Source: Syngnathus acus (Eukaryota > Chordata > Actinopteri > Syngnathiformes > Syngnathidae). From it: a stretch of DNA of 64,000 nt. A program made the position numbers and the translations under genes. Below the pieces are notes generated by a model, which saw nothing but the letters and a program-made list of their open reading frames with translations, ran no database searches and was not told the DNA's origin. Every line of letters starts with the position of its first letter. Position 1 is the first letter of the stretch. The stretch lies in assembly GCF_901709675.1 (NCBI RefSeq), contig NC_051108.1, positions 930,001-994,000 on the forward strand, written 5' to 3'. Shown here piece after piece: positions 55,134 to 64,000 of this stretch.

Positions 55134-58100
55134 TCGGGGGGATTACAAGTCGCTCAGTCGTGCCAGTGATTTGAAAAACTATATTTCAAATGCGGACCGT
55201 CATCTTTGGGCCGCGGTTCCGCCTCCCAATTTGTCTACAGCTTCGCTTCGCTTCCCAGCTTCCCGCCGAGGAGCGGGCCTCTGCCGCGCTGTAGGTGGTG
55301 ATACAAACAAAAGCACAAAGCGACCACGGCGGCGCTTTGTAATCGCAGTAGAACATGGAAGAACGAGGGGGCGAGGAGTTTGGGAGCCGTGGAGGTCAGT
55401 CCAGAAAGCCAGGAGTTGGAATGTTGATAAATGGCTGAGGAGCGGAAGGGCAGGTAGGAAGAGTTGAAGTGGACAAAGTGAGATCAAGAGGTTGAGGAAG
55501 TGAACAGGGAGAGGCACAGAAAGTCCCCAATGACAGTAATCTCCAGTCTGGAGGTCAATCCCTAGACCTCTCCAGTTCAATCTGTACAGTAAGGCGGGTG
55601 CCCTGATTTGAACATAAGAAATATTTGGATGAAGTCAACATAGTACTGTTCTGTTTTTGGCTAAGATCAAGTTTAATGAATACACTTTTGCTCCTTTTAA
55701 TGGGCCTACAATAAAACAGTGATAGTCTAAATTAGGTCTTTGGGCTCCCTCTGGTGGTACGTGAAAAAAAGCGGCACATTTATCTGTACTGGGCCGAATT
55801 TCAGTCTTAAATTGATTCATTAATAAATGAAACAAAATGAGATGGGAATAAAAATATTAACATATTGTGCAATTCATATACTGTTTTAACGGTGTTTGTT
55901 TTACATGTCCGACTTTTACACTATGTCCTGCACATTTGTGGTTGTGCTTTCTTTTGTGATCTTTTGCTGTTCTCTGCTGGTCTTGTTCTGCAACTGACGC
56001 ATTGGCAACTTGAACTACAAAACAGGAGCGCTCTGCTGCCCTCTTGCGGCTGACTACAGTACATCATTTTGGGAGCGTGCGTGCGTGTGTGTAGAGCGCT
56101 GACACAGTACTTGAGTGCTGTTTTGCGCCCAGCAGCAACAGACTGCGAATGAATTGGTTTAATAGATTGTAGATTATTTTCATTTCCGTCATTTACTTCT
56201 ATTTCTGTGGTGACAGAAAGCGACCATCCATGCGGAACGCTCGTTAACATTTAAAAACGAAACAAAGGCCTCGTGGCTCCGTCAAATGTCAAAGAAGTCA
56301 ATGTAGCGTGACGACAACATTGCTAACATGTATAATTCAATATCGATAGAACATAACATCAAGTGGCATCTGTAAAGCGGAAATTACAGGAAAACTAAAT
56401 GGTTATTTTTTGTACTTTATCACGGGGGGAAACATCTGCGGGAAACATCTGCTGCCGAGTTCAGGATGCTCCATTGTAACCGATCGGAGGTGTGAACTAA
56501 ATGAGCGCGGCATGCGAACTGACATTTTGAAAAGACGCACCTGTGTGTGTGTGCGCAGGCGCAAAATAATTTTCTTTCCTATATGTCAAGTGCACACGTT
56601 TCTCCGACTGTGTTTGGACTTGTTGACGACCCGCAGCGTGACACGTTACGTTTCAGCGCCATTAAACAAGCAATTCGACATCTTCCTCTGAACATCTGCC
56701 ATCTATCGAGCCTCAGTGACTTTATGTCCTTAATGTCTCGGGTGTCGTGCGTGTTTTTTGGTTACACACACTCGTGTGCGTTGCACAAGCATGACTGTTT
56801 TATATTAATAACGCGCCCACAATGTCTATCAAAACGAATCCTGATTATTCACATTTTGTGTGTGTGTTGTGTTGTGTGTATTGTGTCTCGTGTTTGCCAC
56901 AATGCGTTTTGTTGTTGTTGGAGCTTGTGTCATGAGTGCGTCTGTCACAATGCACGCCGGACAAAGGCTGACTTAATGGACTAGTGCTGAGTGGTGGTGG
57001 CTGACACAGACACACACACAACCCCCCCGCACGCACCGGCTTCAAAACTGCTTGAGTCAGACATGTCTCACTCCCAATGAGATGATGTCATGGGCATGCT
57101 TTCAAATCTACAGTAGATGTACATTGTATTTTATGCCCGATATTCTACATTACCTACCAATGTGAGTTTAAATTCATCTTTCCTCATCGAAATGCAATTT
57201 GAACCCATTCCAGCATCCCCAACTGTTTTTGAAATGCGTGAAACATTTTTGCTCCATGTTTTCATTTCAGTAGACTTTGTGCTGCTCCATCTGCTGTGTT
57301 CAACTTGACCACCAGACGGCAGTATAGCACAAACATATGAACAATACTGCGCACGGGTTATTTGTCATTTTTCGCATACAATCGTCGATCTTGGAGTCTT
57401 CCTCGTTTCCAGTAAGACGAAGTCACTCAAGTGGGACGAGTATTTCGGTGCACGACGACGGCGGGCGTCGGTTAAACGCAAAATCTGCCACAATCTAAAA
57501 ATAGGAGCAGCAGCAGCTTTGTTTGTGTCGAAGATGAGGTGTTGACTCCTTATCCTCTTATGTAGCGCGTCTTTTCCAATTGGCTCTTTTATTAATATAT
57601 TTTATTTGGTTATTTTACAATAAAAATAATCAACGGTTGTCCGAAATAATCCCCATTTTGCCGTCCAAATGTCTCCAAAACATGAGTCAAGTGGACGCCC
57701 ACCTGTTCCCACAGACCACAAGGAGGGACTTCCCTGAAACACACACACACACACATACACTGTGTTGTTGACATCACGAGTGAGTCACAACCTAAAATGA
57801 AAAGACTCAAAATAACATCAAAATTGTGTGCCACTCTTGACACTGCATGTGTCACGCACTAATAACGTCTCTGTCCTCATTGGTTAGTTCCACGACTGGT
57901 GCAACTTTTGGCCTTTAATTTCATACCTGTAGGCCAAATGCAAAAAGCACATTTGACCATTGTGGGACAAATTAAAAAGCAGTGGGGGGAAAACGTGACT
58001 GCTAAGAGCGTTGTTCTTCAGGTGCATCCTTGTTCTTCTACTGGCCAAGAGCATAGTACAAGTGCTAACCGCAGTAGTACTTGAAATTCAGAAGTCGTAA

Positions 58101-58699
58101 AACCACAAGAGGAAACCAGCGCAGCCAGATAGCGCCACCACTTCCCGTGTGACGTCACAGCGCTGCACTGATTATGCGTGTGCATGTACTACAACAACAC
58201 GCGTCCAGTTAATGTTGATTTCCCGCATAATATTTTCCGCTTTCATCGTTTTCCTCATATAGACGAGCGTCCCGTGACATTTTGATGTCCTTATCAATGA
58301 TTATGTCTTTCCCTTTGACCGATGCGGGCCTCCTCTTATCTGTTTTCATGCTCCATGCAGATAGTGCGCTCATGGAGCTTTGTTTCTTATCGTTTCGCCA
58401 CCCCAGCTGAAGCAGAGTTTGTACATATTAAGCATAAACATGGCACCGTTTCAGATTAAGGTGCACTTGTCTAGTTTTTTTGGTATTGATAGTGAAAAGC
58501 CCGCAGAGACCATTCTTTTGATGCTTTAAATCCAGCACTCCGATTTTCACATTTTATTTTTGTTTTATTTATTTTATTTTAATAGATTCCAGACGATACC
58601 TGCCCCAATATGTGTGATTCAGGCGAGAATAAATGACCGATATCTGCAATCCAAATAGAGTCTCGCAGTTAAATATTTGCTTTTGACATACTTTGTACG

Positions 58700-58985
58700 T
58701 CACTTCCCCTGTGACGTCACGGCTTTGGACTTCAAACAGTTAAGCCCAGGAGCGCGCGTGCCCGCGTCCTGTTGCATCGGGGACGCGCCGAACCTCACCG
58801 GGACTGGCCGAGCTTAAACCGAGCACGGACAAACGTAGACAGGTCGCGGCAGAGACAAGAGGGAGGACGTACTCGGACTTGGAAAAACGTCGGCGTCTGG
58901 AGTAGCCAACCTCCATTTGGACTATTCTGTTTTTATATTTTGAAGTTACAAATTCATCCGCAGAGGGTCGGAGAGACGGTGCAGC
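58700..58985 (+). promoter_or_regulatory. afdn: afdn promoter / 5' UTR (CpG-rich)
   Basis: GC- and CpG-rich sequence lies directly upstream of the afadin start codon. It contains a full CRE palindrome TGACGTCA at 58712-58719. The transcription start is not resolved. Confidence 0.5.
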
Positions 58986-59087
58986 ATGTCGGGCAACAGG
59001 GAGGAGGAGAGGAGGAAACTGGCCGACATCATCAACCACTGGAACGCCAACCGGCTCGACCTGTTCGAGATCAGCCGGCCCACGGAG
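58986..59087 (+). CDS. afdn: Afadin, first coding exon (gene continues beyond the window)
   Basis: Adherens-junction adaptor linking nectins to actin. Only the first 34 codons are present: MSGNREEERRKLADIINHWN then NANRLDLFEISRPTE, followed by donor GTAGGA in phase 0. This matches the N-terminus of vertebrate afadin (MLLT4) just before its first Ras-association domain. The remaining exons lie past 64000. Confidence 0.93.
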
Positions 59088-62000
59088 GTAGGAGATCGGC
59101 CGGTCTCTGGGTAGGAGGATAGGCCGCGGTGCGGCGGGCCTTCCTCCCCCGTTTACTACGCGATCCGGGAATGCCGTTGACGAACCGCGCTTGTATTAGC
59201 CGATTTGCTCCCCGGGAAGTCCCGCAAGTTCCGCGCTTGGAGGAGGAGAATGTACGCCAGACTCCCTTGGGAAAACTGGCAATTTACGATGCCGTGCCTG
59301 TACAGTCATTTAACTGACCAAAAGGATTTTTTTTTTTTACATTTGGACTTTTAAAACGTTGTAAACGGTCCTCGAGGCTTATATCAGTGGCGTATTTGGA
59401 GTGGAAATCAGGCAGGAATTGTGATTTGACGTAGCTAGGTAGCGGCTACTTGCTACCTTACCGGACACAGCTGTGCGTTGGGGAGCTGAAGAGGGAATAA
59501 CAACAGCCTTCCCAAATCACAACACAGCTAACAATTACTAAGTGACTTTTAAAATAACCCTCTCTGTGTTGGGGCAAAGTTGCGCAGCGAACATCGGCCA
59601 CTTCTTTCCAAGTGTTCAGGTGTCATGTTGGCTACGCAGCTGTTAAAAGTGGCACATTTTCCAAGCGAGTCTGGCGGTGTTGTTCGCTACCACCACTTGC
59701 TAACGCGCTAGTTATGTTCGTTAGCGACGCAAACTCTTACACATGTGAAAGCTGGACTTGCTAAACGCCTTCTTCGATAACATGTTGCAGTGTACATGAC
59801 GGACGTTGTTTGTAAACGTCATGCGACGCGAAGGTAGCTGCGGCTAGCAAACAGCAGCAGTAGCAACATAGTCAGAATTTGATAAATAGATGCAAGCATG
59901 ACTACTTACCCTACGTATTCATGGCAAGTTGTTTTTACTTTATGTAAACAAGCTAGGTGCATGTCACACGCCCCCTACTTGTCAGGCTGTTGGACATGAT
60001 CACCACAAATTGCAACATTTTGTCTTGTACTTGGCTTTTAGGATGGTAACTAACAAAAGCACGCTGCGTTTGTGTCCGGCGAAGTCCCCATGGTGCTTCT
60101 AACAAGTTGATCAATAATGTCCACCTAACCCGAACATCTCACGGCTGACTGATTTTGATTTATGGCCGGCGTTGCCATTGTGTCAGCTGCTGTGTTTTAA
60201 GCGGGCTCACCCTGCCCAAACCCCTCCTTCCTTCCTTCCCTCCTTCCTTCCTTCCTTCCTCCTCCATTTTGGATAAGGAGAGGGGGGTCACGGGGTCCCC
60301 TCCTCTCCCCTTGAGCCGATTAATTCATCCAGCCAGCCAGCCGTTGGCTGGAGTTGTGTACGCCGATGATTAACTGACACGGCGCCAGCTTTCAAGGCCT
60401 CTTGTAAGTCTGTTACTATACGAGGGCCGGCACAACAACAATAACAACAACAGGTCGAGTACTGCACAGTGCAGAAGAACGAGCCCACTGAGTCCGAGTG
60501 GACAGTTTCTCAAGGCCTCTTCAAGTTTGTTTCTTTTCAAGGGCCAGTACCAATGCGCGAGTTGCTGACCAGACCGTCAACGGATCTGATTCAAAGCAAT
60601 GTGAAAAAAAAAAGTAGTTTTTAAGCTGGATTTAAAGTCATCTCATTCCATTTGCATGCAGCATTACGGCCAAATGCCGCATCATCACGTTTGCGCCCAC
60701 ATCATGCACTCCACAGTCTTGTTTTTTTTTTTTTCCTGGATGCTATTTTAAGTAGAACGTACAGCTAGGTACTGACTCATCTTGTTCTCCCCCCCCCCAC
60801 TCCTGATAAGATAAAGCTTGCTTCAGAACGTCTTGTAGGCTCTGTGACTTTTTTTTTTGCTGGCTCGTGTGTTCCCACGTCATAAGCCAAACACTGTTCT
60901 TGGCCTAATTGCATCAACAGAAAATTCTCCCCGCCAATTTGTCCAAAGTATTAAGGAAAGTTGCTATCCAGTGTGGTGAATTAAAGGCCTGCTCCTGCAC
61001 AGGAAGCAGGAAGTGCACAGGAAGCGTGTGCTAGCTTGCGATTGCCGCCTTTCTTTTTCCATATTTGTGCATGTTTGGGATTTATTTTGCTACAACATGG
61101 AGGTCGTGGTGCGTTGTTGATGGGGTGGCTTTGGGATTATTGACATGATTGGCCTATAAAAGGACAGGACCCCGAGCTTTTGGTGTTGCCACGCTCGGGC
61201 TTAGCGATATGCTCGCCTCAGCTCCAACGACAATAGCGCGGGCATGCACACGCGCGGCGCTGAATGCGCGTATCTGCGTTTGCATTGTCTCTCAGTTGTT
61301 TTTTGTCCGGCGTTGACGTGTGGCCCCTCGCTGTCACGTCGCCGTGGCAACCCAGTCCTTTTGATTGGGGAATTTAGCGCGTTAGCCGCCAGTTAGCCAG
61401 GCGGCTCGCCTGAAGGCCGAATAAAGCCGTGTTGTTAATTTGTCGTTTATTTGAGTATCGGGCGGGTCACCGGCCTCCCGGTGCCCTCGGATCCTGCCAG
61501 GTCAACGGGGGGTTACGGCACACCCCATTGGCCTGCGGGGGAGCCAATGGGCCGCCGGCGCCGCGCACCGACGCAGGGTGACAGCGCTATAGCTTTGGAA
61601 GGGGCGGGCTGCTCTGCCGAGCACACACAATGCACTTCTTGTTTTAGCACAAGAGGAAGGAATGAAGAGATAAGGGAGCGCACCGAGCAGGAATGCAAGC
61701 GCAACAACCCACGTTGCTTCCCAAGTCACAAGCGGCTCGCGTTTGTTTCTGCGCGTTGGGGCCATTCACACGGGAGCTCTCGTTTCTTCACAACTCCTTT
61801 TGCATTCCAGGCATTCCTTCGACTCCACATGGAAGCCGGCGCCAAATGGTCACACGTGAGACGATTAGATCCTGACTCACTCGGTCGGACGAGAGTGGGA
61901 TGACTGCTTAGGGAGCCTGTTTTTTTTTTTTTGCGCCGGTATCGACCCCACGCAAGGGAGATTAATTGCAGCCCAAGTACGACGAGCGTTTCTCCTCCAC

Positions 62001-64000
62001 GTGGAATTTAAGAGCGGGGGGGGGACCTTGTAAATTAGGCTCGTTGTCGATAACGCGTAAATAAATGCCTAACTTAAAATAAACACACACACACAAGGAG
62101 CAAGTTCAACATGCAGACACGCATTTGCCCAAAGTGATTCGGGCAATTTCCCCCTTCTTTGTTTGTCCACCTGAGACATCTGAGAAGTGGGCCACTTCCA
62201 CGGGAAACCCGACACCCGGCCCTCACGGTCTCCATGGCGGCGCGCCGGTGTCGGGTTCCACTCGTCCACGGCGGCCGGCTCGCCGCTTGATGAAAGTCTC
62301 CTCATCGGTTATTCCGACCGGGATGTCGGTGGCGCCCCCACTTGTTGCACTTGAGGATTCAAATTGATTGGATTCGCATGTTGCGCTTCCTGGGAGGGGC
62401 CTGGAGAAGCCAGCATTGTTTCAACTGCTGCGCTGACCAAGAGCCGCAATTTCTTTCAAGTTGGGAAGAATTTGCCGAGCCTTCTGATTCTGCTCCAGAA
62501 CATTTAGCTCAACCTGGGGCCCTGTTTTTTTTTTTTCCGATTGCGATTGGGTTGGTTGGTCACGTTTTGCCTCGCTTGTGAGACCTGGCTAGCCTTGTAC
62601 ACACACACGCGGCCTTGATCCTTCCTCACTGTTAACGAAGGCAGCGACCACAAATCTGATTTGTGGGCCTGAGGTGATTTAACGCTGCCCCCTTCCCACA
62701 ATGCCTTGCTTTGAATCAGTGCTGAGTGTGTGTGTTTGTGCACGCGCGCCCGATACTGAAGCAGAAACTCACCCAAAACAAAGACATTTTGTGCCCTTTC
62801 ATTCATCGGCCTCCTTTGTGCCGATGCGGCTCATTTTATTTTCAGACTGGATTGCCCAATTCCACTTCCAACCATGGAAATGGCATGAGAAAAAAAAAAA
62901 AAATGACACATTGATACATTCTGATGACTCGTCAAGCCCGAATGAGCACGGCCCACTGCAAAGCTCACTCTCTCGTTCCTCTCCTTGACCTTCTGGTCCA
63001 ATCCCCCCATGTTGCTGCAGGTGGGGCCGCAACAATATTGACTTCATTTTAGTAAGCCTGTGTGTGTGCGTGTGTGTGTCTGGAGGAGAGCGAGATGACG
63101 CACAGCTTTAGGAATCTATTTCTAGTTTTAAGCAAAAAGTCCTCCTCCTCCCTTCAAGCTCATCTTTATAAAGCTAAATGAATCTTAATGGAATCCTCAG
63201 CGTCGCCTTGGCAACGCTGTCTGCCACCCGCACGTTAATAGAGCAAAACAAACCACGAGGGCCAGTGCGGTTTTGCTTCGTCGCAAAATCGCAAGTTTCT
63301 TTCTCTCTGCTTTTTGGTCAGAAACCGGGCTGTTCCATGTTGTTACTTGTGTTGCTAATGTTGTCACAGAAGACAAGATTGTGCGGGTCTTGGAAATGTC
63401 AGCGCTTTAAAAAGGCTACCAGGGAAGGAGGTCACCAAGGTCACGTTTGGAACTCGTTCGTCGGCACAGTCGTGTGGAGGAATGCGTGCGTTCCTTTTCG
63501 CAAATAAAGAAAGGCCGACGCAAATTCCCGCTGGAGCAAAAAGTTGCGAGGGCTTTCCAGTGACAGGCGCCAAAAAGAGGAAGTGGACTTTGGCACGGGA
63601 AGAATGGCAGGATTGGAGAGAGGCTGCGGGAGGAGTGGCGCGGTGAACTTTGACCCTTTGCTCGCCGTCGGCGCGGGTGTGCGCGTCCCGCCTAGCAAAC
63701 ATACCGTCTGGACTTCCTGCGCTTGAACTTGGCTTTCACAGGACGCCACCCGCTCTTTCTTTTGTTTGCCAGTCCGAGCGGGCCGCCGTCTCCGCGGTAA
63801 CAGTCGCCGCCGGTTACGCAAGCCGGGAAAACGGCAACCGTCCGCGACGCGCATTCCAGCGCTAAATCACAACACGCGCACGCATTCCCGACCCCGCCCT
63901 CGCTATCAAAACGCCGCTCAGTGTTTCCACTCTGCGCCATTGAGTCACATGTGGCGAGAGGCGCGAGGAGGGAAAATAGGGCGTGGCCTCCCCAAAGCGC
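59088..64000 (+). other. afdn: Start of the long first intron of afdn
   Basis: Nearly 5 kb without a supported exon. Contents are a TTCC repeat, T and C homopolymers, a diverged 45-bp duplication (60389-60432 and 60508-60549) and short CA runs. No promoter or RNA gene could be confirmed. Confidence 0.6.
60225..60261. repeat. (TTCC)n tract in afdn intron 1
   Basis: About nine TTCC units with small interruptions, within a polypyrimidine stretch. Confidence 0.85.

Larger units (their letters stand above)
53711..58699. other. Gene-poor intergenic region between nkx2.2 and afdn
   Basis: No coding exon is supported in about 5 kb. The region holds simple repeats, an L2-type repeat tail, three CTCF-like motifs (55745-55757, 56036-56049, 57309-57322), a CACTCAAGTGGG NK2-type site at 57424-57435 and a CRE at 58150-58157. 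It is a plausible regulatory domain for the nkx pair, but only by inference. Confidence 0.45.

Overview
This window looks like chromosomal DNA of a ray-finned (teleost) fish with a compact genome. It carries about twelve split vertebrate protein genes with short introns (many 60-150 bp), canonical polyadenylation signals, fish-type SINE and L2-tail repeats, and a fish-specific THAP-E2F6 fusion. No tool was run; exon models were built by hand from splice signals, reading phase and remembered family sequences. For every complete gene the chosen exons sum to a multiple of three.

Layout. 2.2-12.2 kb: myt1l (+), a neuronal CCHHC zinc-finger repressor, 21 coding exons. 12.5-15.1 kb: e2f6 (+), with an intact THAP zinc finger ahead of an E2F winged helix whose DNA-reading arginine pair is replaced; one of its introns is an AT-AC (U12-type) intron. 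15.5-18.2 kb: rps7 (+), whose introns carry four copies of the U17/SNORA73 H/ACA snoRNA. 18.7-19.5 kb: a foldback hAT-like element with a tRNA-derived SINE nested in it. 19.7-24.1 kb: cnksr3 (+). 25.1-29.6 kb: prkd3 (+), converging on ndufaf7 (-, 29.8-31.8 kb). ndufaf7 is head-to-head with cebpz (+, 32.6-37.4 kb), which ends 3 bp from the stop codon of cebpzos (-). 40.2-49.1 kb: xrn2 (+, 31 coding exons). 49.5-51.2 kb: an nkx2.4 paralogue (-). 53.0-53.7 kb: an nkx2.2 paralogue (-). 59.0 kb: first coding exon of afdn (afadin, +); the rest of the window is its first intron.

Gene groups that lie apart in human are joined here: MYT1L/E2F6/RPS7 (2p25), PRKD3/NDUFAF7/CEBPZ/CEBPZOS (2p22), XRN2/NKX2-4/NKX2-2 (20p11), and CNKSR3 and AFDN (6q). 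The NK2 gene pair next to intron-rich xrn2 resembles a developmental regulatory block in which the bystander gene may hold enhancers.

Most notable points: (1) the THAP-E2F6 protein seems to have swapped its DNA-binding specificity; (2) four intronic U17 copies; (3) three GC-AG introns with perfect GCAAGT donors plus one AT-AC intron; (4) a perfect 52-bp palindrome in ndufaf7 and a perfect 21-bp stem in xrn2; (5) derived homeodomains and loss of the NK2-specific domain in the nkx pair; (6) repeated NK2-type, CRE and CTCF-like motifs.
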